Shown here: piece by piece, positions 1 to 9,181 of the stretch | Layout: each line of letters opens with the position of its first letter | Numbering within the stretch: position 1 is the stretch's first letter | Assembly (NCBI GenBank): GCA_947632045.1 | Contig: CANRNQ010000015.1 | Span: 1-55,108 of the forward strand | Source of the DNA: an uncultured Clostridia bacterium | GTDB taxonomy: Bacteria > Bacillota > Clostridia > Oscillospirales > Acutalibacteraceae | Direction of reading: 5' to 3' | DNA: 55,108 bases | Translations under genes and position numbers: made by a program | The notes under the pieces: model-generated | What the model was told of the DNA's origin: nothing | The model's input: the letters and a program-made list of their open reading frames with translations, nothing else | The model's database searches: none

Positions 1-302
1 GGGCTTTTTCTTTCGGTTAAAGTCCTTGCCTTCAATGCTTGTTCTGCCCTCGCGACAGCTTTTTTATTATATCAACCGCACGGGGGTTTGTCAATAAAAT
101 TTACCCGTTTTTTGTGATATTTTAATTATTTGTCTTAAATACTGCAAAATTCTAAATTTAAACGCCGAGATATAGCTAAAATAGCCAAATTGGCGCTGCC
201 TTTTTCATATAATTAGTTCATGGACATTTTTCGGTCAAATGTTATAATTTATATTAGAGGTATTATTATACTTTAAATTTGACAATTAGGAGATGCTATG
301 CT
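1..302. other. Left-edge non-coding region
   Basis: About 300 bases without a supportable gene. It is AT-rich, especially from 100 to 280, and presumably carries the promoter of the kinase-like gene that follows, but no convincing -35/-10 pair was recognised. An AGGAGA ribosome-binding site at 288-293 belongs to that gene. Confidence 0.5.
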
Positions 303-911
303 ATGAGCTGTAAACATATTATCACTGTCGGGCGGCAATTTGGAAGCGGCGGAAGAATGATAGGTCGGGCCATTGCCGACGCGCTGGGGATCAAATATTA
401 CGACAAGGAGCTTATATCTCTTGCCGCCAAGGAGAGCGGCTACAATCCGGAGGTATTTGAAAACATTGACGAGCGCGCGACGAACAGCCTTTTATACAGC
501 CTTTCCATGGGGATTTACAACATGGGCAACGGTTACGCGCCGATGCAGGATATGCCCGTAAACGACCAGCTCTATCTTTTGCAGCACAAGATAATAAAGG
601 AGATCGCCGCAAATCCCTGTGTAATAGTTGGGAGATGCGCTGACTATATTTTGAGGAACAACAAAAATCTGCTTCGCATTTTTATATACGCGAACATGGA
701 GGATCGCGTGAAGAACGCCGTTAAGTATCACAATGTTCCTGAAAACAAGGCCGAGTCCGTAATAAAAAAGACGGACAAAACAAGGGCTAACTATTACAGC
801 TTTTACTCCAATCAAAAATGGGGCAGCCCGATAAACTACGACCTTTGCATCAACACCTCGACAATATCGAGGGACGACGCTGTGAAGCTCGTTTGCGGCA
901 TTGTGGGCTGA
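303..911 (+). CDS. Cytidylate kinase-like P-loop protein
   Basis: A 202-residue soluble protein of the cytidylate kinase-like family found widely in Clostridia. The N terminus carries a nucleotide-binding loop, GRQFGSGGR, at residues 10-18. This differs from the GPSGAGKS loop of true CMP kinase, so the substrate is unknown. Later conserved-looking stretches are VIVGRCADYIL near residue 97 and a KTDKTRANYY segment that could be the lid. The frame is open further upstream from a TTG at 279, but the ATG at 303 is preceded by AGGAGA with a 9-base gap and is the better start. It is a single-gene unit closed by a strong terminator just downstream. Housekeeping CMP kinase activity is possible but not shown. 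Confidence 0.8.
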   Translation: MSCKHIITVGRQFGSGGRMIGRAIADALGIKYYDKELISLAAKESGYNPEVFENIDERATNSLLYSLSMGIYNMGNGYAPMQDMPVNDQLYLLQHKIIKEIAANPCVIVGRCADYILRNNKNLLRIFIYANMEDRVKNAVKYHNVPENKAESVIKKTDKTRANYYSFYSNQKWGSPINYDLCINTSTISRDDAVKLVCGIVG

Positions 912-951
912 GTTTAAAAAGCGCATAAGCACGAATATTTTTATAAAGAGC

Positions 952-993
952 AAAAGCCAAACCCCGAGCTGAGTTGATCGGGGTTTGGCTTTT
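952..993. terminator. Bidirectional terminator between converging genes
   Basis: A perfect 16-bp stem (AAAAGCCAAACCCCGA at 952-967 paired with 978-993) encloses a 10-base loop. The A-rich and T-rich ends make it a terminator on both strands, serving the kinase-like gene from the left and spoIIQ from the right. Confidence 0.9.
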
Positions 994-1071
994 TATTAAA
1001 TTGTGTGCCCCTAAAGCGCAAGCGAGGGCGCGCGATAGTTTTCGGCTTTTTCAATTTTATAGGGCTTTAAG

Positions 1072-1818
1072 TCAACTCGCGTTATGCTCGCTGAGGTATT
1101 CCTCCGGATTTATCGGCTTGCCGTTTTGGGTCAATTCAAGGTGCAGGTGTATGCCGTCCTTTTTTTCGCCTGATATCTCCTCAACGGTTCCTATCACGTC
1201 GCCGGCGCTCATGTGCGAGCCTATTTTTAGTCCCTCGTCAGCCTTAACTCCGCAGTAGGTCGCGACTGTGCCGTCGTTGTTTTCCGCGATTATTATGCCG
1301 CCCATGAGTTCGTCGGTCTTTATCTGCTTTATCGTTCCGCTCGTCATCATATGGACGGACGCGCCCTTTTCGCTTTTATAATCCGTTGCGCTATGGGTGC
1401 GGAAGTCGCCGAAGGTCGCCGACTTTACCGGCGTGCTGCCGCTGTATGCCTTTATAACGTCTTTGCTCGTCGGGTAAAAGTATGAGTCCTCGTCCTCCCC
1501 CGCGTCCGTTGCGGCTTCATCCTCCGCGTCGGTTGTCGGCGGAAGCGGCTCTTCGATCTGATTTGCCACCCTTGCGGTTTCAGGCTCGGTGGGCGCTTCG
1601 GTCACCGCCTGAGTTTGCATACGCTCCTCGTTGCCTTTGGAGGGCTCAGTTGCAATTACGCTCGGCTGCATATAGTCGCTTACGGAGCTGTAAGCCGACC
1701 ATACCGCCCCCACCATTGCGAGCATACACAGGGAAAATATAACGTAAAAGCCCCTGTTGTTTTTTCTTCGCGCTCCGCCTTTATTTTTATTTTCAAGCTC
1801 CGGTTCTTTTTTATCCAT
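1072..1818 (-). CDS. spoIIQ: Stage II sporulation protein SpoIIQ (LytM/M23 family)
   Basis: A 248-residue single-pass membrane protein: short basic N terminus, membrane segment at about 24-42, an acidic T/E/P-rich linker, then an M23 (LytM) peptidase domain at about 130-245. The zinc ligands look complete: HSATD gives H142 and D146, and HLH gives H224 and H226. Clostridial SpoIIQ proteins usually keep these residues, whereas the Bacillus subtilis protein has lost one. SpoIIQ sits in the forespore membrane and pairs with SpoIIIAH across the engulfment space. The frame extends 8 codons upstream, but the ATG at 1818 follows GGAGGA at good spacing. Another M23 membrane peptidase remains possible, though size and architecture fit SpoIIQ and sigG lies nearby. 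Confidence 0.8.
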   Translation of the reverse strand: MDKKEPELENKNKGGARRKNNRGFYVIFSLCMLAMVGAVWSAYSSVSDYMQPSVIATEPSKGNEERMQTQAVTEAPTEPETARVANQIEEPLPPTTDAEDEAATDAGEDEDSYFYPTSKDVIKAYSGSTPVKSATFGDFRTHSATDYKSEKGASVHMMTSGTIKQIKTDELMGGIIIAENNDGTVATYCGVKADEGLKIGSHMSAGDVIGTVEEISGEKKDGIHLHLELTQNGKPINPEEYLSEHNAS

Positions 1819-2181
1819 ATTAAATTCCTCCGTTAATTTCAAACTGTTTTTAATTTCTCCGTTTGCATAACTATTATTGTCACTATTTCCTGTCCTTATT
1901 CGGAGGGAAGAGCTTAGAAATGCTTATTTAAATTTTTATTTTATGTCCTATGGCTGTCGGAGCTTTGATTGGATTTTCACTAAAAGGAGTATGCTTTAAA
2001 AAATTTTAAACTAAATTTAAGCTTTTTTCCCTAAAATAAATGTGAATTGTCATTATTCCGTCAAATCTTTACCGGTTGTTCTTGAAGAAGCTTTAAATTT
2101 ATGATATTATGAATTTAAGCTTCTAAAATCGGCAAAATAGATTTTAACGGTTTCCTTTTAACGAACAGGAGGTTAAAGGAT
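1819..2181. other. Divergent intergenic region with AT-rich inverted repeat
   Basis: A 363-base gap between divergent genes. GAAGCTTTAAATT near 2090 and AATTTAAGCTTC near 2115 form an imperfect inverted repeat around a TATGATATTATG centre, possibly an operator or leader hairpin for the downstream gene. No convincing forespore-type promoter for spoIIQ was recognised. Confidence 0.4.
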
Positions 2182-3000
2182 TTGAAATTATACAAAAGCC
2201 TTGCGATTTTTGCTATTGCCATTTGCTCCGCGGCGACATTTTCGATAAACGCCCTTGCGGAGCCGAGCGACGTTGATCCCGCTCCCGACGCTCCCTCTGT
2301 GGCGGCTCCCGCGCCAGATGTTGCCGACAGCTCTTCCGATGTGTCGAGCTCATATGTTGAACCGGCTCAGCCGGATTACAGCAGCACCCCGAGCCAGAAT
2401 TATCAGTCCTCGCCCGAGGTAAACAGCTATCCCGCGGACAACGAGGGCGCGAACGCCGGAGCCGGCGGAAATACGGGCTATCAGGACAACTCTCAATATA
2501 ACGAGCAGCAACCGGTCGTGCAGGACTCGCCGGGCGACTCGGTTTCGTTTTCGGAGGACTCGGTGACTGAGGGGTTAAGCGAGGGCTTGATTGATGGCGA
2601 AACCGACCCGAGCATTGACAACAAGCTTTTTAACACCAGCGGAACCCCGGACGAAAACAAGATGGATGAGGACGACTGGAAGGCTGCTCTGGACTTTAAC
2701 AAGTCGGGCGGCGGAGATGATTTTTCATTCATCAAAAACAATAACTCGCGCGACGATTCGGTTATGTATCAGCTTATGCTTTACGGCGGCGTACTTCTTA
2801 TTGCGATAGCCCTTGCCGGAATTGTACTGATAATTATTATGACCGCGAAGGCTCACAAGCAAAACAAACAAAACAAGCTAAAGGCTTCGCGCTTCAACAG
2901 CTCCGGCGACAGGACGCAAGACGGCGACTCAGTCGATATAAGCAAGCAGGATACCGGCGAGCTTGACATTGACCTTTCAAAATATGATAAATACTTATAA
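2182..3000 (+). CDS. Secreted/anchored low-complexity protein, function unknown
   Basis: Not recognised as a known family. It is a 272-residue protein with a signal peptide (basic start, hydrophobic stretch to about residue 22, ALAEP cleavage-like site), a long extracellular region rich in Pro, Ser, Asp, Gln and Tyr to about residue 195, one membrane segment at about 200-222 and a short basic/polar cytoplasmic tail. The topology would be type I with the bulk outside. The start is a TTG at 2182, nine bases after a strong AGGAGG. It forms a single-gene unit with its own terminator. Low-complexity composition makes function assignment impossible from sequence; a cell-surface or stalk-like role is inference. 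Confidence 0.7.
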   Translation: MKLYKSLAIFAIAICSAATFSINALAEPSDVDPAPDAPSVAAPAPDVADSSSDVSSSYVEPAQPDYSSTPSQNYQSSPEVNSYPADNEGANAGAGGNTGYQDNSQYNEQQPVVQDSPGDSVSFSEDSVTEGLSEGLIDGETDPSIDNKLFNTSGTPDENKMDEDDWKAALDFNKSGGGDDFSFIKNNNSRDDSVMYQLMLYGGVLLIAIALAGIVLIIIMTAKAHKQNKQNKLKASRFNSSGDRTQDGDSVDISKQDTGELDIDLSKYDKYL

Positions 3001-3003
3001 AGG

Positions 3004-3036
3004 CTGCCCCTGCTGCGCAGGGGTGGTCTTTTTTTT
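3004..3036 (+). terminator. Terminator of the 2182-3000 gene
   Basis: The stem CCCCTGC (3007-3013) pairs with GCAGGGG (3017-3023) around a three-base loop, followed by a T-run at 3029-3036. Confidence 0.85.
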
Positions 3037-3050
3037 GCGCCTTGCGGCGC

Positions 3051-3512
3051 GGGGCCGCAGCCATGCCGACTTGCGCCGGCATGGCTGCTAATATATTTTT
3101 TATATTATATTAAAGGGAGCTCGCGCCCCCTTTAAAGCCCCTTTTTTCCTTCAAGGAATATTAATGTTTATTTGCAGAGGATCTGGCGTTCCCCCTGCAC
3201 CCCCACCCTCTCGCTCCAAAAATTATTTTTAGTTCCGCTCTCTGCGACGAAGCTGATTTACGGGTTAGAGCTTTATAAAGCAAAATCCTTTGAGTGAAAG
3301 GCGGAGCTTAGGAACGGCGAAGCTAGGCAAATTGAAGATAAACCTTTGTGCGAGAATGTGGGGGTGGGGCATCGCCAATGAACGCCGCCTGTGGCGGATG
3401 AAGCGAATTGGGGATGGCGCAACGGTCAAAAATCGCCGACTCCCACTTTAATAATACCTAATATTAAAAGCCGCAGCTTTACAGGCGCAAGTCGGTAAAG
3501 CTGCGGTCGGCG
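3051..3512. repeat. Family R repeat copy 1 (full length, long form)
   Basis: The left hairpin at 3057-3088 (GCAGCCATGCCG, loop ACTTGCGC) and the inverted right hairpin at 3471-3506 bound about 460 bases without a gene. Internal landmarks shared with other copies are a TTTATTTGCAGAGGA segment, CACCCTCTCGCTCCAAAAA, TCTGCGACGAAG and, only here and in copy 8, a module at 3371-3419 holding CGCCGCCTGTGGCGG. It fills the space between the anchored protein and sigG. Confidence 0.85.
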
Positions 3513-3538
3513 GGAGCGCGGAGGGCTGCAAGGGCGAG

Positions 3539-4333
3539 CTACGCTCCGCTTGAGGTGGAATTTTTTATGCGTAGGAGAGCGCCCTTTTCTATTCTGCTGA
3601 CCTGCGCCTGAGATATGCCTATCTCGGAGGCTACCTCCATTTGAGTTTTGCCCTTGAAAAATCTAAGCCCAATTATAGTCTTTTCCCGCTCCGAGAGATC
3701 GTGCAGAGCCTGCTTTATCGCAATCTCATCGAGCCAGTTGCTGTCATCGTTGTTGTCGCCTATCTGATCCATAACGCAAATGGTGTCGCTGCCATCGGAG
3801 AACACCGGCTCGTAAAGCGACACAGGCTCTACAACGGCTTCAAGGGCGAGAACGACGTTCTCCTTGCTCGTGTCAAGCTCCTGCGCTATCTCCTCGACGG
3901 TCGGCTCGCGGTTGTTTTTGTTTGTCAGCTGTTCCTTGACCTGCATCGCGCGGTAGGCGGTATCTCTTATACTGCGGCTCACCCTTATGAAGTTGTGGTC
4001 GCGCAGGTAGCGTCTGACCTCCCCGATTATCATGGGCACGGCGTAGGTGCTGAAGCGCACGTCGAGCTCGCAGTTGAAGTTGTCTATCGCCTTTATAAGC
4101 CCTATACAGCCGACCTGAAAAAGGTCGTCGAGGTTTTCCCCTCTGTTTGTAAAGCGCTGGATAACGCTGAGCACAAGGCGCAGATTGCCGTTTATCATCT
4201 CCTCGCGGGCGCGGGAGCGTTCTGCCTTTGAGCCGTTTTTTATTTTCTGCAAAAGCTCTCGCTTTTCGCTCTCCTTAAGCACCTTGATTTTGCTTGTATT
4301 TACGCCGCAAATTTCAACCTTTTTGTACTGCAC
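3539..4333 (-). CDS. sigG: RNA polymerase sigma factor SigG (late forespore)
   Basis: A 264-residue sigma-70 family factor directing late forespore transcription after engulfment. The N terminus VEICGVNTSKIKVLK is diagnostic of sigma-G. Region 2 (NLRLVLSVIQRF through DDLFQVGCIGLIKAIDNF, about 50-120) binds the -10 element and core polymerase. Region 4 near the C terminus ends in an SQAQVSRIEKG helix-turn-helix for -35 recognition. The start is GTG at 4333, preceded by AAGGGGG. That ribosome-binding site lies inside a predicted hairpin, a possible brake on translation. Unlike Bacillus, it is not next to spoIIGA-sigE; the surface-protein gene lies upstream on the same strand. Confidence 0.93.
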   Translation of the reverse strand: MQYKKVEICGVNTSKIKVLKESEKRELLQKIKNGSKAERSRAREEMINGNLRLVLSVIQRFTNRGENLDDLFQVGCIGLIKAIDNFNCELDVRFSTYAVPMIIGEVRRYLRDHNFIRVSRSIRDTAYRAMQVKEQLTNKNNREPTVEEIAQELDTSKENVVLALEAVVEPVSLYEPVFSDGSDTICVMDQIGDNNDDSNWLDEIAIKQALHDLSEREKTIIGLRFFKGKTQMEVASEIGISQAQVSRIEKGALLRIKNSTSSGA

Positions 4334-4341
4334 AAAAAAAT

Positions 4342-4386
4342 CCCCCTTGTCAAGGCTTTAATAAAAGTATTGCCTTAAAAAGGGGG
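4342..4386 (-). promoter_or_regulatory. Hairpin sequestering the sigG ribosome-binding site
   Basis: Read on the minus strand, CCCCCTT (4386-4380) pairs with the Shine-Dalgarno AAGGGGG (4348-4342), and AAGGC pairs with GCCTT inside, with a 3x3 internal loop and a 15-base apical loop. The whole Shine-Dalgarno is buried, which predicts lowered sigG translation. Confidence 0.6.
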
Positions 4387-4446
4387 TTAATTCATTTATG
4401 GAATTTTTATTAAAATTTTACGAAGGCTTTGCCCTCAAATATAAGC

Positions 4447-7400
4447 TCACCGAGCCCGCGCTCTCAGCCGCCTGCGTATAATTACCGTCAAAACGGGGGC
4501 GGCGGTGAAAATACAGCCGAGCAGGATAAACGCGCCTATTCCGCTGTGACCGGCAAGCGGGAGCTGAGTTTTAAGCTGCCTTGTGTTAGTTATTTCAACG
4601 GTCGACTCATCGGCAAAGCTGCCGGCGGTCACGCGCCTGCCGCTGCGTGTTATCTCCTCGGACGGGCTGTAACTCGTTATAAAGACGGTATCGGAGTTGA
4701 TATCCTCTATTACCACATAGTGCTCGTTATCGGCAAGGTACGGGAGGTAAAATTCCTTTTCCCATTCATCGCCGAAGCTCTCATACTTGGCGGTGCTCAT
4801 GTCAAACTCAGTGTCAGACGTCGCAACGCCGTTTTTGACCTTATAAATGTTTATCGTTATATCCGCCTTTTCGGGCGCGTTCCACACCTTGCGCACGGTA
4901 AGGGGTTTAGCGTCGTAATAGAGCTTTAGCTCCAGCGGCTTGTCTGCGCTCTCTATTGTTCCGCTTTTAACCGTTTCGGGCGCGGTGGGATTAAATATAT
5001 ATCCTTCAATTTCCCTCTCTTGTGCGGTATATTCGTTGTTTACTATTCCGAGCATTTCGCCTGTTTCCTCACGAAGCGAATAGCTGCCGTCGAAGTTTTG
5101 AGTATAATGCTTTATCGAATATTTTCCCGCGCTGGCGTCATTGATGTAGTAAAAATAAATCGTATTCGCCTCTGTGTAATCATTAGCATCAGCGTAGGTC
5201 AATATGCGCGTTACGTTATGGTCGAGGCGCTTATCCTCGGTCGTCACGAGCTGGTAACCGTTTACATCAGGCGCTGATACGGTCACGACCGCAAGCGGTG
5301 TTTCGGTGTTCGGATAATCCATCGGGTTTGAAGTAAAGCCTTCGGTAGTAGTTATTATACCGACAGGAATATCTTTTCCGGGTATTGGGTTGTCACCATT
5401 CCAGCCATTGAACTCAACGCATTGCACTCTGTACGGTATCGGTCCGCCCCTTTTATAATAGAAATAGACCTCAACGCCCTTTTCATCGGCGTTTATATCC
5501 ATTTGGACGGATTTGCTCGTAACCTCATACGGATAACAGCCCAATCCGCCGGTTTTTAGTTGGTAATCGTCATACAACTCATCGCCCGCCTTTGCATAAA
5601 AGGTTTGGGTCGTGTTGGCGAGGGCGCTGCCCTCGGTCTTTTGGGCAACGTCTGTATCGGTTTCTGTGCCGTTCTCATCTATGAGCTTATAATACACCGT
5701 GTATTTGACATTCACGTTTTCGTTCCACTGTGCGTAAATATCCACGTCCTTATAAAACGCGGTCGTCAGGAACGATACCCTCTGCGGCACATTATTATCG
5801 TCGTAATAATACCAATACTCAAATTGCCGCCAGCCGTTTCTCGGAGGATTATTCGGTTCGGTTAAAACGCCGCCATAGTCAAAGGTTTGCGTATAGCAGG
5901 GATTTGGATCGCCCTCGTTCGAATAAAATCTCGCGGTATATTTTTTGGGCTGCCAGTTCGGGTAGAGGATTATATTATTTTCGCCCATTACCTCGTTTTC
6001 ATCCGTCAAATCAAAGCTCGTGTCGGGAATAACGTACCACGAGTTTTGGGTTTCGACTCTGCCTTGATACCACACCGCTATATCCTTTGTGCCGTCGATT
6101 TTCTTTTCGTAGTCACGCATACTCTCGTCAAATACACTTGGATAAAGCGGGGTTACGTCGCTGAGGTGAATCGCTTCATCTAATGTTACCTCTGTTGTTG
6201 TCTGCCCGACCACTCTTTTGTATTTAGTAAATGTATAATATTTAAGGCTTTCGCCATACGGTATTTCAACTATTCGCTCTGTGTCATAGCCGTTGTTAAA
6301 GGTTACGTTCTGCATCTGGCGCTTATAAAAATATTTTATTGTTCCGCCCGCAGCGTCTGTCGCTCCGCTTGTATCCATACCTACCAACTCGCCACCCTCG
6401 CCGTATTCCATACCCTTGAAATTAAGAATACTCTGCGACAATATAGGATCGGTACTGAGCAGTGAAATTGTATCTTGCAGCACATAATTTCCGGCATATC
6501 CCTGTTCTTTACCATTTTTACTGTAATCGCCGTTTCCGCTTTTCGCTACATATTTTCCATCATAATAAACAGAATCCTTGCTATTCTCTATATCCAAAGA
6601 CGTCTGGCTGAAATATATTTCATATTTATAATCTCTAATTGCATATGGACCGGTTGACCCATAATACCAATAGGCAACAAATACCTGAGCAGGCTCAATC
6701 TCTTTGCCGGATTGGAAATATTTACCCGCATTTTTTTCCGGCACCATAACATTATCCATTTCCGAATAAATACCTTTAATATTTTTATTGGTATGACTTA
6801 TGTTATACGGTGTGCCACATTCCGTGCCCCAGCTTATAAATCTATAATCATGATATTCATTTGAGTATGCAGCGTTCAACTCTTGGTCAGAAATATTGTC
6901 AGGCCATAATTCGGAAATATCCTGCCCGTATTTTGCCCTTAAATCAATATATTGATAGCGTGTATGCGTTATATTTCCAAAAATGTAACTACCGGTATAC
7001 AAACCGGATTTAACACTATCATTTTGTTCATCTTCTGTTCTGAACTTATTTTTTAGTTCCGGTAAGAACTCAAATGGCGGATCGGTTTTTGATGTCCAAT
7101 TAACTGCATTCCCATAAATTTTTGTTTTATAATCAGCGTCACTATCATTATTGGAAAAGAGAGTATTACCGCACATTATATTCCACCTAACGTCATCGGC
7201 TGATTGAGTATATGTCCTCGCATATACAAACCTCAATGTGTAAACATTTCTGTCGTAGTAAACGATTAAGGTTGAGGAGCCGTCGCCGTTTACGGATTTT
7301 ATCGGCTTTGTCTTTTCGGCGTTTACCGTGAGGTATGGGTGGAGAGAGTCGTCTTTCATAATTTCCAAAACGGCTTTCTGAACATCTTCTTGATTATTAG

Positions 7401-9027
7401 CGTCTATTGTGGAATCGGTCAAAGCCTCGCCCGCCGCGGATTCACTTCTGTAAAAGGAGTAATCGTCATCGTATGAATTTTCAACATAAATAGCTATGTT
7501 GTACGTCGTCATGACGGGCTCCCACTTGGCGTAATATATTTGGTCTGAGCTTGCCGGCATCGTTTCGGGGAGCTCAACAGGATCACCTGTGCAATCCTTT
7601 GTATCGTACCAGCCGCCAAAATCATAACCGACCTTGGTCGGGTCCGGCACATAGACGGGCGTTCCGTATTTTACGAAAATGTCGTTTTCGCCCACGCCGC
7701 CCTTTAAATCAAAGGTTATTTTGTAATAATTCCTGTTGTAATACAAATCGACTACCGTGCTGCCGTCGCCCGCGACTGTGGGCAGCTCGACCTCTAAATA
7801 GGAAAAGCCTTCAAAATCTCTTTTTATTTCCTCTTCGGTTATCTGCGTGCCGGTGAGGGCTTGATTTATTACGGTTTCGCCCTCCGCGAGGGTGTAGCCG
7901 TCGTCCTCGACGTTTTGCAGATAGTAGTTGACCGTATAATCCACCTCTATCGGCTCATAGATAATCGTAAAGGTCATATCCTGATACAGATTCTCTATTT
8001 CTATGTCAAGGGTCAAATTGTCCGCGCCCCAATTAGTTGTTACGCCCTTATAGTTATTATCATATTTAAGAGTAGGCGTATATCCCGCTATGGACGGAAT
8101 GTTTACCTGCGGCACATTTAGATTTTCACTGTCCTTCTGATATTGATTTGTTATCGAGTCGGCAGCCTTGGAGCCGTCCTTATATTGAAAGTCAACGGTG
8201 ACGTTATATGTTTCGCCGTTTTCAGCCTGCGCCGCCGGTGAGTGCTCCTCGCCCGGCTCGGACTGTTCCTGTGCAGGCTCCGACTGCGATTTGTTCCCGT
8301 TCGGGGTCGTGGACTCCGCTTTGTTTTCGGTCGGGGCTTCTATTTTATTCTCGCCCGTGTTCGGGGCTTCTATTGTATTCTCGTCAGAGCTTGGAGCCGG
8401 GGCTTCCGTTATATCCAAATCCGCGCCCTGCTCGCTCCCGCCGTTTTCCTCAAGAGTAGCCTCGGCGCTGATATGCGCCTCGCCGGAATTTATCCCCTCG
8501 GAGAATATCCCTATGTCCTCCGGCTTTTCCTCGGACTGCTCGCTTTCGTCCTCCACCGTAATGCGGAACCTGCCGCTCTCCTGCTGTACGCCGTCAATTT
8601 CAGACGTTACCCTCATTATTACGCTGCCGCTTGAGTCGAGCATATTCCTCAGCTTTGAATAGTAAACCGTGCAGCTTGAGTCGGTGTCGTTATAAACATT
8701 CGCCCATGTTCCGCTTTCGGGGCGGTAAACCTGCCACTGCCAGTTTTCGGCTGAGCCGTCCGCGTCGTTTGCGCTGAGCTGTATGTGCTCGCTCCTTTTC
8801 AGCGTGATATTTTCTAATTTTATATCCGTTGAGCCGTTTGAATACATATCGGTGTGGTAGGTTCTGTCTATCGCCATCGGAGGCATTTTAAGCGCTGTGG
8901 GCGGCACGGCTGAAACCCCGACCACCAGCATTATTATCGAGCATATGAGCAGTACCCCGAGCGAGAGGAGCAATATATCCTGCCATGAGGCTTTTTTGAG
9001 CTTTTGAAATCTTTTGAGTATTTGCAT
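4447..9027 (-). CDS. Large surface protein with InlB-type and Cna-B repeats, LPLAG sorting signal
   Basis: A 1,526-residue cell-surface protein. The order is a membrane or signal segment at about 17-41, an immunoglobulin-like stretch at 70-155, a Glu/Pro/Ser-rich linker to about 270, then repeated beta-rich units of the Listeria-Bacteroides (InlB B-repeat) type, such as ITFDLKGG...GGWY...YYAKW near 440-505 and a second one in the C-terminal third. A Cna-B-like domain (about 1380-1485) follows, then LPLAG at 1489-1493, a hydrophobic stretch and a basic tail, which is the layout of a sortase substrate. No sortase lies in the window. The middle (about 6,400-7,250) looks AT-richer than its flanks. 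An adhesin role is inference. The gene has its own promoter and a hairpin-bearing leader. Confidence 0.85.
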   Translation of the reverse strand: MQILKRFQKLKKASWQDILLLSLGVLLICSIIMLVVGVSAVPPTALKMPPMAIDRTYHTDMYSNGSTDIKLENITLKRSEHIQLSANDADGSAENWQWQVYRPESGTWANVYNDTDSSCTVYYSKLRNMLDSSGSVIMRVTSEIDGVQQESGRFRITVEDESEQSEEKPEDIGIFSEGINSGEAHISAEATLEENGGSEQGADLDITEAPAPSSDENTIEAPNTGENKIEAPTENKAESTTPNGNKSQSEPAQEQSEPGEEHSPAAQAENGETYNVTVDFQYKDGSKAADSITNQYQKDSENLNVPQVNIPSIAGYTPTLKYDNNYKGVTTNWGADNLTLDIEIENLYQDMTFTIIYEPIEVDYTVNYYLQNVEDDGYTLAEGETVINQALTGTQITEEEIKRDFEGFSYLEVELPTVAGDGSTVVDLYYNRNYYKITFDLKGGVGENDIFVKYGTPVYVPDPTKVGYDFGGWYDTKDCTGDPVELPETMPASSDQIYYAKWEPVMTTYNIAIYVENSYDDDYSFYRSESAAGEALTDSTIDANNQEDVQKAVLEIMKDDSLHPYLTVNAEKTKPIKSVNGDGSSTLIVYYDRNVYTLRFVYARTYTQSADDVRWNIMCGNTLFSNNDSDADYKTKIYGNAVNWTSKTDPPFEFLPELKNKFRTEDEQNDSVKSGLYTGSYIFGNITHTRYQYIDLRAKYGQDISELWPDNISDQELNAAYSNEYHDYRFISWGTECGTPYNISHTNKNIKGIYSEMDNVMVPEKNAGKYFQSGKEIEPAQVFVAYWYYGSTGPYAIRDYKYEIYFSQTSLDIENSKDSVYYDGKYVAKSGNGDYSKNGKEQGYAGNYVLQDTISLLSTDPILSQSILNFKGMEYGEGGELVGMDTSGATDAAGGTIKYFYKRQMQNVTFNNGYDTERIVEIPYGESLKYYTFTKYKRVVGQTTTEVTLDEAIHLSDVTPLYPSVFDESMRDYEKKIDGTKDIAVWYQGRVETQNSWYVIPDTSFDLTDENEVMGENNIILYPNWQPKKYTARFYSNEGDPNPCYTQTFDYGGVLTEPNNPPRNGWRQFEYWYYYDDNNVPQRVSFLTTAFYKDVDIYAQWNENVNVKYTVYYKLIDENGTETDTDVAQKTEGSALANTTQTFYAKAGDELYDDYQLKTGGLGCYPYEVTSKSVQMDINADEKGVEVYFYYKRGGPIPYRVQCVEFNGWNGDNPIPGKDIPVGIITTTEGFTSNPMDYPNTETPLAVVTVSAPDVNGYQLVTTEDKRLDHNVTRILTYADANDYTEANTIYFYYINDASAGKYSIKHYTQNFDGSYSLREETGEMLGIVNNEYTAQEREIEGYIFNPTAPETVKSGTIESADKPLELKLYYDAKPLTVRKVWNAPEKADITINIYKVKNGVATSDTEFDMSTAKYESFGDEWEKEFYLPYLADNEHYVVIEDINSDTVFITSYSPSEEITRSGRRVTAGSFADESTVEITNTRQLKTQLPLAGHSGIGAFILLGCIFTAAPVLTVIIRRRLRARAR

Positions 9028-9086
9028 GGTATCACCTGATTGAAATTACCTAAATATATAAACACATAACATATAAATAATATTCA

Positions 9087-9132
9087 AAGCCGCCTTTAAT
9101 TTATAGCTCGGCGCTCCTTTAAGGGGCGGCTT
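9087..9132 (-). promoter_or_regulatory. Leader hairpin of the surface-protein gene
   Basis: AAGCCGCC (9087-9094) pairs with GGCGGCTT (9125-9132), with extra TTTAA/TTAAG pairing inside. It lies in the ~150-base leader between the predicted promoter and the start at 9027, so it could affect translation or mRNA stability. Confidence 0.4.
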
Positions 9133-9181
9133 AGGCGTTTGCAATAACGCAAAATAAACATAGATATAGCAGTATATGTTA

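Noticed and set aside
3641..4231. 196-codon plus frame opposite sigG
   Set aside because: Complement of a conserved sigma factor; no start signals.
8198..8662. Three overlapping plus frames opposite the surface-protein linker
   Set aside because: Produced by the low-complexity Glu/Pro/Ser-rich repeat region on the other strand.
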